A stretch of 64,000 nucleotides of DNA from Halorubrum lipolyticum DSM 21995. GTDB taxonomy: Archaea; Halobacteriota; Halobacteria; Halobacteriales; Haloferacaceae. The translations under genes and the position numbers were made by a program. Below, one piece after another: positions 25,001 through 32,277 of the stretch. How positions within the stretch are numbered: the stretch's first letter is position 1; every line of letters starts with the position of its first letter. The notes under the pieces are model-generated. The model made no database searches. It was not told the origin of the DNA and worked only from the letters and a program-made list of their open reading frames with translations. The stretch is from NCBI RefSeq assembly GCF_000337375.1, contig NZ_AOJG01000025.1, positions 56,166 through 120,165 on the forward strand. Reading direction: 5' to 3'.

Positions 25001-27033
25001 GCGAAGTCCAGAAGAGTCGCAAGCACATGCCGCTACGCGAACTCTTCGATGAGGTGTCGACGCTCGTCACGACACTCAAGCCCTGTTTCATGATGAGCCC
25101 CCTCTCGGTTGCCCAGTACGTGCGACATGGTTCGATTGAATTCGATACGGTCATCTTCGACGAGGCGTCACAAATCATGCCACAGGACGCCATTAGCAGT
25201 GTTATTCGCGGTGAGCAGGTAATCATCGCGGGCGACAGCAAACAGCTCCCCCCGACATCGTTCTTCCAAGCGGATGTCGAAACCGCCCGTGGTGTGCGCG
25301 AGGACCTCGAGAGCATTTTGGATGAGGCCTCAACGGTTCTTCCCGAGAAGCGGTTGCTCTGGCACTACCGCAGCCGGACGAACGAGCTTATCGAGTTCTC
25401 CAACGCGAAATACTACAACGGCGCACTTCGGACGTTCCCGGATAACAACGCCGACGACGCGATGGGTGTTGACTTCGTCTACGTCGAGGATGGTCTCTAC
25501 GATCGAGGTGGCTCGAGCACGAACCAACCGGAGGCGGACCGCGTCCTCGAATTGGTACGTGAGCATCTTCAGGAACGGCCCAATAAGAGCCTCGGTGTCG
25601 TTGCGTTCAGTTCTGCACAAGCACAGGCCATTCGAGATACTATCGAGGAAGCGCGTGGCCAAGACCCCGAGTTGGATGCGTTCGTCTCGGAGGATGACGC
25701 CCTCGAGGGCTTCTTCGTGAAACCACTGGAGAACGTCCAGGGAGACGAGCGGGACGCGCTCATCTTCAGCGTCGGCTACGGACCGGATGAGGCCGGCAAG
25801 ATCTCGATGAACTTCGGCCCGCTCAATCAGACGGGCGGCGCACGCCGACTGAACGTAGCCGTGACGCGTGCCAAAGAGCACATCCAAGTGGTCTCCTCGC
25901 TTCAGCCGGGCGATATCGACCTCCAGCGCACGGATAAAGGCGGTGTTGAGGACTTCAAACACTATCTCGAGTACGCAAAGCACGGTGACGACGCACTGAC
26001 TCGCTCGGACTCAGAGACACAGTTCCTCCAGTTCGACTCCGAGTTCGAAGAGGCCGTCTACACAGCACTGGAGAATCGCGGCTTAGATGTCTCGACACAG
26101 GTCCAAAGCTCCGGATACAGCATTGACCTCGCAATCAGGCATCCGGACAAACCGGGCAAGTACGTCCTCGGTATCGAGTGTGACGGCGCCGCCTACCATT
26201 CCTCGAAAACTGCCCGTGACAGAGACCGGACGCGCCAGGCCGTGCTAGAGGATCTCGGATGGACGATTCACCGCATCTGGTCGCCTGATTGGGCCTCGAA
26301 CAAGGGCCGCGAAATCGAAGCCATCGAATCGAAGGTCGAGAAACTCATCGCGGATAGTCCCGTCGCTGATGGTGGCGTCTCGACGGAGGTAGCGGAGGTC
26401 ACTGTCGATGCCATCCCAAAAGACGAACGAAGTGGTATCCAAGAATACACCACTGACTGGCAGGAACCACAGGTTACGACACGCCGTGACAAGTCCTTCG
26501 ACGAGGTGTCGACGCGGCGCGTTGCGTCGACGCTTGTGAACGTCGTCGACGAATTCGGGCCTGAAAAACGAGATACCATATTCCGAGCCGTCATTAGTCG
26601 GTGGAATATCACCCGTCTCGGGAAGAATATCCGCCAGTCACTCAACAAGACAGCGCGCAAGCAAAACCGACGGGATGCGGTGTGTCTTCACGACGGCTTT
26701 ATCTGGCCCGGTGAGCGCCCCAACACGATTACACTCCGAACTAACACTGGGACTGCGAGTCGGTCTGCTGATGAGATTCCCCTCGAAGAGCTCGCACGGG
26801 CAGGCCATCTGATACTCGACGCAGGTACCCGGATGACACGCGAGGATCTCGTACTCGAGATCGCACGTCTCTACGGCTATCAGCGTACTGGCTCCAAGAT
26901 TAGGGCACATATCAACGATGCCGTCGACATTCTGATCTCCGAGGACTGTGCGAAACTCGGTGCGTCCGGCGAGACAATCGAATTTATCGATGTTGACGCG
27001 GACCGTATTCTGCTTAACCGAATTTACGGCTAA
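22018..27033 (+). CDS. DUF4011-SF1 helicase-nuclease (DUF3320) defence-type protein
   Basis: A 1,671-residue protein. Residues ~5-33 are a zinc ribbon (CDEC ... CTQC). A DUF4011 domain follows from ~residue 122 (KKINSWKEQLLDLTRRSNLV). The split SF1 helicase has Walker A GPPGTGKSQT with K428 and Walker B FDEASQ with D1048/E1049; between them lies a ~600-residue helical insertion. A restriction-like MTES_1575/Vsr-type nuclease occupies ~1340-1440 with D1370, E1387 and D1389 in GYSIDLAIRH ... LGIECDGAAYH. The last ~200 residues match a DUF3320-like end. Proteins of this architecture occur in bacterial defence islands and have been tested as antiviral. It is single-gene, less GC-rich than core genes, with a palindrome upstream. 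Confidence 0.88.
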   Translation: MSEQTFVCDECQRTLPQWMKHEGRTCTQCADNADVNWDEPATSGDANDTADSGNPEGEGTVGSLLDTPSEQEANDTASDSETATGSHIVAPMWDTTLDTEAFERATDQTATTTDETETASNPLDKKINSWKEQLLDLTRRSNLVNFSATKTKSLPFHRADPLTVANTIFDRDPLYIRRSAQDEEGGSPADPATLAADEVASIRANGATENSLNNIRLREKRFLRERGVDSLFIAFGTLRWYDVDHSDSELRTPLFLVQVTLDEETNRNADRHDYEITSEDAEIQINPALRKLLSAERGIHLAPDEAFSLDELETAFAYLDDVISGFERWRIAPEVILGIFDFSKFGLYADLEENREAIKDDPLVKAINGNPDALPEPAATPSAEELDEQVSPADTYQVLDADSSQQEAIEAAKRGVSFVLQGPPGTGKSQTISNIIAEKMAADETVLFVSEKQAALDVVKDRLDDNDLGRFCLEAHGEKASKKQVLEDLGRELNADPLQHPRERDRVVNKLETTRRTLNQYKDKLFYQPEGQDITPYEAFGIVSKRDDCPRIDASFEQPTEYSQSDIQAIEEQLASLAAYEDEFNRDGNHPWQHVAISRWQIDTAESVETTISEAITTLEDLKRTREAAESFLDTSLSSIADLRAADDLVTLLGDMPDVALTPEHLERDFYARDDRLQSLAAKSRELTEKRSDLTEHYEESIFSTDATELHGELSGYGILRYVSPSYRRLKKRILSHAADGYRPGIEGLRSDTKALMRVDALADEVEEYDAMTDQLGHLYDGPTTDWETVLDTQTWVAAIAANDLVDADVLDELVLERDADETAALATRLDGVLTDWETARNDLADVFDLDAVSINDADIETAAMGAVESWFTTRYDTIEELQSWIQYQDTRDDVLESPAGEFLERYLAEGHAAETLIDTFKRNFYTEWLNEVYSQTGFDSFSATEYNDLLEEFRHLDQQQREYAKAEIQHRVTNRRPQTELKHASSSEQVTLRREVQKSRKHMPLRELFDEVSTLVTTLKPCFMMSPLSVAQYVRHGSIEFDTVIFDEASQIMPQDAISSVIRGEQVIIAGDSKQLPPTSFFQADVETARGVREDLESILDEASTVLPEKRLLWHYRSRTNELIEFSNAKYYNGALRTFPDNNADDAMGVDFVYVEDGLYDRGGSSTNQPEADRVLELVREHLQERPNKSLGVVAFSSAQAQAIRDTIEEARGQDPELDAFVSEDDALEGFFVKPLENVQGDERDALIFSVGYGPDEAGKISMNFGPLNQTGGARRLNVAVTRAKEHIQVVSSLQPGDIDLQRTDKGGVEDFKHYLEYAKHGDDALTRSDSETQFLQFDSEFEEAVYTALENRGLDVSTQVQSSGYSIDLAIRHPDKPGKYVLGIECDGAAYHSSKTARDRDRTRQAVLEDLGWTIHRIWSPDWASNKGREIEAIESKVEKLIADSPVADGGVSTEVAEVTVDAIPKDERSGIQEYTTDWQEPQVTTRRDKSFDEVSTRRVASTLVNVVDEFGPEKRDTIFRAVISRWNITRLGKNIRQSLNKTARKQNRRDAVCLHDGFIWPGERPNTITLRTNTGTASRSADEIPLEELARAGHLILDAGTRMTREDLVLEIARLYGYQRTGSKIRAHINDAVDILISEDCAKLGASGETIEFIDVDADRILLNRIYG

Positions 27034-27371
27034 GTTGTACCGGCATTGTTTCGCTAACCCAAAATCTCGTTTATAGCCAAGGGACTCTGTTGAACCCCTA
27101 CAAATTCGCCACCATCTATGAAATGTGAGATCACCCAGAAATAACAATTTATTGTTATATTTTCCCAAATGAGGCAAACAACTTATAAAATCGTTTCGTG
27201 ATTTGAGACGAAAGGTAGTATTTCCAACAGACTTGCCGCCGCATATGTCTGGTCTCGGATCTATTCTAATTTTGCGTTGGTTGAATCCTCAGTCGATGAT
27301 ATCTCTAGATATGATATTCCAGAATATAATTATTCAGAATATTTTTATCTCACACCCGCTAACTCAGCGCC
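27034..27371. promoter_or_regulatory. AT-rich gap with short direct repeats before the AAA ATPase
   Basis: No gene is visible in these 338 bp. CAGAATAT occurs at 27320-27327 and again at 27335-27342, 15 bp apart, followed by TATA-like ATTTTTATC about 25 nt before the ATG at 27372. A partial palindrome GATATCTCTAGATAT lies just before at about 27298-27312. This is far more AT-rich than any core spacer, in keeping with acquired DNA. Confidence 0.45.
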
Positions 27372-28763
27372 ATGACAGACTTCGTGAACCGCTCGGAGGA
27401 GTTAGATCGGCTTCACAGCCTTTTCGACTCGGGGAACGCGGATCTCGCTGTCGTGTACGGGCGGCGACGGCTGGGAAAGACGAGACTCGTCAAGAAGGCG
27501 CTTGAGAGCCGAGAGAACGCGGTCTTCTATCAAGCACGACAGAAGACGCGGGAGCTCCAACTGGAACAGTTCGTCGAGGCTGCGGCTGACACAGTTCCTG
27601 GTATCGAAGATATTCGTCCCGATTGGGAGCGGCTGTTCAGGTATCTGGCCGACCAGAACGCGATCGTCGTCCTCGACGAGTTTCCGTACCTGATCGAACA
27701 GGATGAGAGTCTTCCGTCAGTGTTACAGGCGTTGTTCGACCACGAGTTCGACGAGTCGGAGACGACCTTCGTTCTGGTCGGATCGTCGATCAGCATGATG
27801 GAGGAAGCGACCCTGCTCGGAGACAGCCCGTTATATGGGCGAACGTCCCTCACACTCGATATCCGTGAACTCTCGTTCGACGCCGTGACGGAGTTTCTAC
27901 CAGACGATGCGACGGCGGACGAGGTCGTTCGCGCGTGGAGCGTGTTCGGTGGCGTTCCCTACTACCTCGAGGAACTCGACGCCGATCGGTCGCTCGGCGA
28001 GAACATCCAGCAGACGGTGCTGACTCGTCACGGGTCACTCCGCAACGAGCCGGAGCACGTCCTCCGGATGGAATTGACGGAGCCGACGCGCTACTTCTCG
28101 ATCCTCGAAGCGATCGCCGGCGGGGCGACCGGCCGCAACGAGATCGCCGGCGTGACCGGTATCGACTACAACCAACTATCGACGTATTTGGACCGTCTTT
28201 CTCGGCTTCGGCTCATCGAGCGGCATGTTCCAGTGACTGAGAAACCCGAACGGTCCAAGCGAAGCCAGTACCGGCTGCGTGACCCCTTGTTCCGGTTCTG
28301 GTTCCGGTTCCTGTACGGGAGTTCGGATCGCTACGATCAGTTCGGCGACGGGACCTACGAACGACTCGTCGAACCGGACATGGCCGACTTCGTCGCTCCC
28401 GCGTTCGAGCAACTGTGCTGTGAGTCCCTGTGGACGCTGTACGACGAGACGCCGATCGTCGATGTCGGGCAGTGGTGGTATCAGGACCACGAGATCGACG
28501 TCGTCGGACTCACTGACGAAAACACACTCGTCGTGGGCGAGTGTAAGTATCAAGAATCGCCGCTCGACTACAGCGCGCTGGCATCGCTGGAGACACACGT
28601 TGAGGAACTCCGATGGCAGCCGTCGGGCGGTGGCAAGCGGACCGTCGAATACGCGCTGTTCTCTCGGAGCGGGTTTACTGACAGCATCCGCGAAGCTGCC
28701 GCCGATCGCGACGATGTACGTCTTTACACGATCGACGACATCGTCGCCGCGCTCGGAGAGTAG
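27372..28763 (+). CDS. Archaeal AAA+ ATPase with DUF234-type nuclease-like tail
   Basis: A 463-residue protein of the archaeal 'ATP-binding protein' class (STAND/MNS-like). Walker A is GRRRLGKT at residues 30-37, Walker B IVVLDEFPYL, and a winged helix follows at ~residue 235-285 (ILEAIAGGATGRNEIAGVTG). The C-terminal DUF234-like domain has D376 in HEIDVVGL and E390-C-K392 in VVGECKYQ, an intact restriction-like catalytic pattern. Members are common in archaeal mobile regions. Role (defence, toxin-like effector or regulation) is unknown; here it sits between a defence helicase and an R-M pair. Confidence 0.85.
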   Translation: MTDFVNRSEELDRLHSLFDSGNADLAVVYGRRRLGKTRLVKKALESRENAVFYQARQKTRELQLEQFVEAAADTVPGIEDIRPDWERLFRYLADQNAIVVLDEFPYLIEQDESLPSVLQALFDHEFDESETTFVLVGSSISMMEEATLLGDSPLYGRTSLTLDIRELSFDAVTEFLPDDATADEVVRAWSVFGGVPYYLEELDADRSLGENIQQTVLTRHGSLRNEPEHVLRMELTEPTRYFSILEAIAGGATGRNEIAGVTGIDYNQLSTYLDRLSRLRLIERHVPVTEKPERSKRSQYRLRDPLFRFWFRFLYGSSDRYDQFGDGTYERLVEPDMADFVAPAFEQLCCESLWTLYDETPIVDVGQWWYQDHEIDVVGLTDENTLVVGECKYQESPLDYSALASLETHVEELRWQPSGGGKRTVEYALFSRSGFTDSIREAAADRDDVRLYTIDDIVAALGE

Positions 28764-28864
28764 TTACTCTCCAAACGCCATCTCAACAAGACTAATCAAG
28801 TACCGAGAGAGACTGCTACTCCAACGAGACAGTTTTTTGCTAATACCGAGGAGATCTATGCTAA

Positions 28865-29734
28865 ATGGTGGAGCCGATCTTAAAATGGGCAGGTGGGAAG
28901 CGCCAGCTTCTCTCAGAGATCACGGCGCTGTTTCCGATCTCATATGAGGCGTATCACGAACCGTTCGTAGGAGGTGGCGCTGTGTTTTTTCATCAGGATC
29001 CTGACGATGGGACAGTAAACGATCTGAACACGCGGTTAACAACGTTTTATGAGATCGTTCGAGACCAACCGGACGCCCTCATTGCCGAGAACAAGACACA
29101 CGAGCATACGGAGGAATACTACTACGACGCTCGTTCGGAGTTCAATACGCTCCTTACCCAGTCGACTCTAACACAGGACGAGAGGATCCGAGAGGCGAGC
29201 TTACTATTATACTTGAATCGGACGTGTTTCAACGGATTGTACCGGGAGAACAGTGACGGCGAATTCAACGTCTCTTTCGGACGCTATTCAAATCCAGATT
29301 GGGTACAAGAGCAGCGGATTCGGAAGGCATCACGTGTCCTCCAAGACACAGTAGTTTTTAATACGGATTTCAGCTACGTCGTCGATGAGGCTTCCAGCGG
29401 CGATCTTGTGTATTTTGATCCGCCGTACGAACCGGTATCGAAAACCGCGGATTTCAATTCATATCAGGCGGCTGGATTCGATCGAGAGGACCAACGGCGG
29501 CTTCGTGATACCATCATAGAACTCACAGAGATGGGTGTATCTGTGATCCTCTCTAATTCGCCGCCGGTCACGGAATTATACAAAGACTACGACGTATTCT
29601 CGATCAGCTACGTAGACGCCACTCGTGCCATAAATAGCGATGCTAGCAGCCGCGGGGAAGTCTCGGAAGTACTCATTACAAACGTTCCACCAGATGAGCA
29701 ACGGCGAAAGACCCTCTCCGACTTTACTGAATGA
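28865..29734 (+). CDS. DNA N6-adenine methyltransferase (Dam/DpnM class)
   Basis: A 289-residue type II N6-adenine methylase of the D12/alpha class. The AdoMet site starts LKWAGGKRQLL (residues 6-16), followed by FVGGGAVFF and the catalytic DPPY at 185-188 (VYFDPPYEPV). NRTCFNGLYRENSDGEFNVS is the usual segment before the DPPY motif. Family members mostly modify GATC, but the site cannot be read directly. The gene ends 15 bp from the end of the convergent Mrr-type endonuclease, the standard tail-to-tail layout of an R-M pair. Codons are less GC-rich than in core genes. Confidence 0.92.
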   Translation: MVEPILKWAGGKRQLLSEITALFPISYEAYHEPFVGGGAVFFHQDPDDGTVNDLNTRLTTFYEIVRDQPDALIAENKTHEHTEEYYYDARSEFNTLLTQSTLTQDERIREASLLLYLNRTCFNGLYRENSDGEFNVSFGRYSNPDWVQEQRIRKASRVLQDTVVFNTDFSYVVDEASSGDLVYFDPPYEPVSKTADFNSYQAAGFDREDQRRLRDTIIELTEMGVSVILSNSPPVTELYKDYDVFSISYVDATRAINSDASSRGEVSEVLITNVPPDEQRRKTLSDFTE

Positions 29735-29749
29735 GTCGTCGAAAATCCC

Positions 29750-30787
29750 TCAGCGTGGCGTCGAGGCTAGAACGTATTGTTGCTGGGCTCCTCGGCCGCT
29801 CGTAGTGATTTCTGGAAGGCGAACAAGCCACTGTCCGACGGTTCGGGCACGTCGACGAGTGGTTGAGTCCGAGAGATCTGTTTCGGCAGCGAGGATCTCC
29901 GTAATATCACTTCGGGAGAGAGTACCGTCTACTTCCAGCTGAGCGTATACGCGGGAGATGATCTCGACATCACGGATCTGTTGTGTGAGAAGATCATCTG
30001 CGGATTCTCGATTGCCACGATCGAGGTACGTGAGGTATTCCTCACCGAGGCGAGTGAGTCCCCAACGGCGGATCGTGTGGTTGTCGACTTCGACCTCCTG
30101 TTCTTTGTGGAGAAACTGGAGAAGCCACGCGGCAATACCGTAATAATCCGCTTGCCTCGGATCAAACGTGTCCGTATCTGTCTGTCTTCGGACGTAGTCT
30201 GCGATATTGGGTTTAGTGTCGGAACCCACTCCAACCGCTTGGATAACAGTGCGTATCACCTCAAAATTGTCCGCCTGTGGTACTTCTAGTGACGGAATCG
30301 TGTCGGTGCGCTCCGGCTTCTCGAACGCGCTCCAGAACGTGGGATCGAGTTCGTATGACTCGTCGTCTGTAACGACGCCGATACTGCTCTCGATCATGAT
30401 GTCCGTGAGCCGGTCACCGTCGATCAACCGAATGAAATCTTGGTTTGCGCTTGTCTCGGCGCCAGACGTGAACGAGGATGTCGTGATCACCGTTCCGATG
30501 TGATACTGTTGCTCTGAGAGTGCGCCTTTAAATCCGCGGAGGGTGCGGGCTCCGACTGTGTTTCCAGAAGCATATTGTTTCGCTTGAATGCCAAGCCGCG
30601 CGTGGAACAGTTCTCGATCGATGACCGCGTGAATATCAATTCCACCATCGCCACGGAATGGCGTTAGCTCAAGTTCACGAGTTGGCTCCGCACGCTCGAT
30701 CACCATTTTACAGAGCTGTTCAAACTGCTCGTGGTCAATCTGTAACCCCTTATCAAGCAGTTCCTCTTTTGTCGTCGATACTCTCAT
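29750..30787 (-). CDS. Mrr-type restriction endonuclease
   Basis: A 345-residue protein. Residues ~18-115 are an Mrr_cat domain: FEQLCKMVIERAEP, then D47/D51 in FRGDGGIDIHAVID and Q68-A-K70 in LGIQAKQYASG, followed by ARTLRGFKGALSEQQYHIG. This is an intact D-(D)-QxK nuclease pattern. The C-terminal half is alpha-helical with winged-helix character (IADYVRRQTDTDTFDPRQAD, then RWGLTRLGEEYLTYLDRG) and probably recognises DNA. It faces the Dam-type methylase, so I infer a type II R-M system. A methyl-directed role like E. coli Mrr is an alternative. Confidence 0.85.
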   Translation of the reverse strand: MRVSTTKEELLDKGLQIDHEQFEQLCKMVIERAEPTRELELTPFRGDGGIDIHAVIDRELFHARLGIQAKQYASGNTVGARTLRGFKGALSEQQYHIGTVITTSSFTSGAETSANQDFIRLIDGDRLTDIMIESSIGVVTDDESYELDPTFWSAFEKPERTDTIPSLEVPQADNFEVIRTVIQAVGVGSDTKPNIADYVRRQTDTDTFDPRQADYYGIAAWLLQFLHKEQEVEVDNHTIRRWGLTRLGEEYLTYLDRGNRESADDLLTQQIRDVEIISRVYAQLEVDGTLSRSDITEILAAETDLSDSTTRRRARTVGQWLVRLPEITTSGRGAQQQYVLASTPR

Positions 30788-30858
30788 TCAGGATCGAAGT
30801 TCTCATCGCTGAATAAAAATCCTCTCGCCAAAGCGACCAGTATGTTACAGCGGCTGGA

Positions 30859-31899
30859 TCAATCTTTGGTTGAGAAATCTAGCTCCGAATACTCGTACGC
30901 GTAGCACTTGATCCCGTTCTCCTCACAGTGCGTCGCAAGCTCTCCCGGCGATACATCCTCCTCCTCGAAATCACCCAAGAACGCGACTGTCACGTTGTCA
31001 TAGCCACGGTCCTCAGAGCCTTCGACCACGACGGCCGTGTTCGGATCGCTGTGGCTGGTCTTGATTACCTGGTCCCCCGGCACATATGGGTTCTCCGCGA
31101 ACGCGAGGTTCTCGTGTTTGTACGTCCAGAGCTTGATGTCCTGGTCGTCACAGTACGACGCGAGGATCGCGGGGTGATAATCGCGCCACGCACCTGGTCC
31201 CTCGTCGAGCGAACTCGGGAACGCGACCCGTACCGCCTCTCCGTCCATTTCGTGTCCGAACGCCCCGGTGTTCTGCTCCGGCGGTAACACTTCGACGACG
31301 ATCCCCACCGACGGCTCCGCGTCGCCGGCCTTCACCACTCGATCCCCCGGTGAGAACGGATTCTCCGGCTTCTGATTCATGTGGGCGGTGTTAGGCCCGA
31401 GATCGATCAGTTCGTTCATCGGTCGTGCCGCGAGGTGGTCGAGCTTCTCCGGAGAATCGCCCGAGAAGGCCGCCTCGGTTTCGACCTTCGACTTTAGGGT
31501 CTCGAGGCGCTCCCACCCGAGTAGCATCAGACTGTCCTCGTTGTCCCGGTGCCAGACCATCACCACGATGTCATCGTCGGGGTCCCGTTCGACCAGCGAC
31601 TCGGGAAGAAAGGCAGAGACGTCCCGTGAGGACTTCACGTCGACCGTGTAGCCGAACACCTCGAAGTCGTGTCCGGAGAAGCTCTCGGGGTTACACCGCC
31701 GGATCGCCTCCTCGTTTTCCCACTCCCACATCTCGACGGGGAGGTACTCGCGACAGAACTGCTCAAACGCGAGCTCGCCGAGGTTACCGATCCGCTTGAC
31801 GTCCAGGTCGTCGGCTCCCTGAATGACTGCCTGGTGGTGGGCTCGCTCGTGATCGATCTCGTCCGGGGTGAACCGATACATTACCTGAGTCTCAGACAC
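30859..31899 (-). CDS. PD-(D/E)XK protein with two tandem C-terminal modules
   Basis: A 346-residue protein I cannot assign to a named family. Residues ~30-160 have an intact nuclease pattern: E42 in NLGELAFEQF, D78 in SGHDFEVF, and D87-V-K89 in YTVDVKSSRD. Two related C-terminal modules follow, ~179-267 (NPFSPGDRVVKAGDAEPSVG ... LWTYKHENLAF) and ~269-344 (NPYVPGDQVIKTSHSDPNTA ... CYAYEYSELDF). Each starts with a small beta segment like KOW/SH3 or Tudor folds and ends in YxxE-LxF. The gene is 71 bp upstream of the Mrr gene on the same strand, so it may be a third part of that R-M locus. I infer a DNA-reading role for the modules. Confidence 0.75.
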   Translation of the reverse strand: MSETQVMYRFTPDEIDHERAHHQAVIQGADDLDVKRIGNLGELAFEQFCREYLPVEMWEWENEEAIRRCNPESFSGHDFEVFGYTVDVKSSRDVSAFLPESLVERDPDDDIVVMVWHRDNEDSLMLLGWERLETLKSKVETEAAFSGDSPEKLDHLAARPMNELIDLGPNTAHMNQKPENPFSPGDRVVKAGDAEPSVGIVVEVLPPEQNTGAFGHEMDGEAVRVAFPSSLDEGPGAWRDYHPAILASYCDDQDIKLWTYKHENLAFAENPYVPGDQVIKTSHSDPNTAVVVEGSEDRGYDNVTVAFLGDFEEEDVSPGELATHCEENGIKCYAYEYSELDFSTKD

Positions 31900-31975
31900 C
31901 GTATAGAAATATCTTCAGAGTGAAATATCAAATCAAGGAACTAGAGAGGGCAGCATCCGGCGCGAACTGGTTTGA

Positions 31976-32038
31976 CGGGTCGCGGCGGACGACCGAGATG
32001 CGAACCGAGAGGTCTACGACGCCCTCGAAGACGAGTAG
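31976..32038 (+). pseudogene. 20-residue tail of a truncated gene
   Basis: The frame RVAADDRDANREVYDALEDE, ended by TAG, is acidic and looks like the C-terminus of an ordinary haloarchaeal protein. A stop immediately precedes it, and no upstream part exists. It sits at the point where less GC-rich island DNA meets the tRNA-Arg trailer, and is best read as the 3' remnant of a gene cut by island insertion. Confidence 0.45.
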
Positions 32039-32177
32039 CCGGCGCTGTTACGGGTTCACGGGTCCAACTGTTGCTACCCGTCGGGGAGAGCGATACGGCG
32101 CGACGGGATCCACGCGAGCAAACGCAGTGAGCGAGCGTGGGGCCAGTCGCGCCCGTGAGTGAGCGAAGCGAAGCGAA

Positions 32178-32250
32178 CGGGCGCGACGGGATTTGAACCC
32201 GCGGCATCTTGGTCCGGAACCAAGTGCTCTGTCCGCTGAGCTACGCGCCC
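32178..32250 (-). tRNA. tRNA-Arg (anticodon CCG)
   Basis: Read on the minus strand from 32250, acceptor stem GGGCGCG/CGCGCCC with discriminator G, D-arm TAGCTCAGCGGACAGAGC, anticodon stem CTTGG/CCAAG around a loop with CCG, and T-arm GCGGGTTCAAATCCCGT. No CCA and no intron. It stands at the right edge of the defence island, a typical integration target. Its trailer repeats 13 nt of its own end (32097-32109 equals 32180-32192). Confidence 0.95.
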
Positions 32251-32277
32251 TCACGACCGGATATCCGCGGCGAGCGT

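Noticed and set aside
27203-27505. 100-codon plus ORF overlapping the ATPase start
   Set aside because: It runs through the promoter and then out of frame with the ATPase; no domain or start signal.
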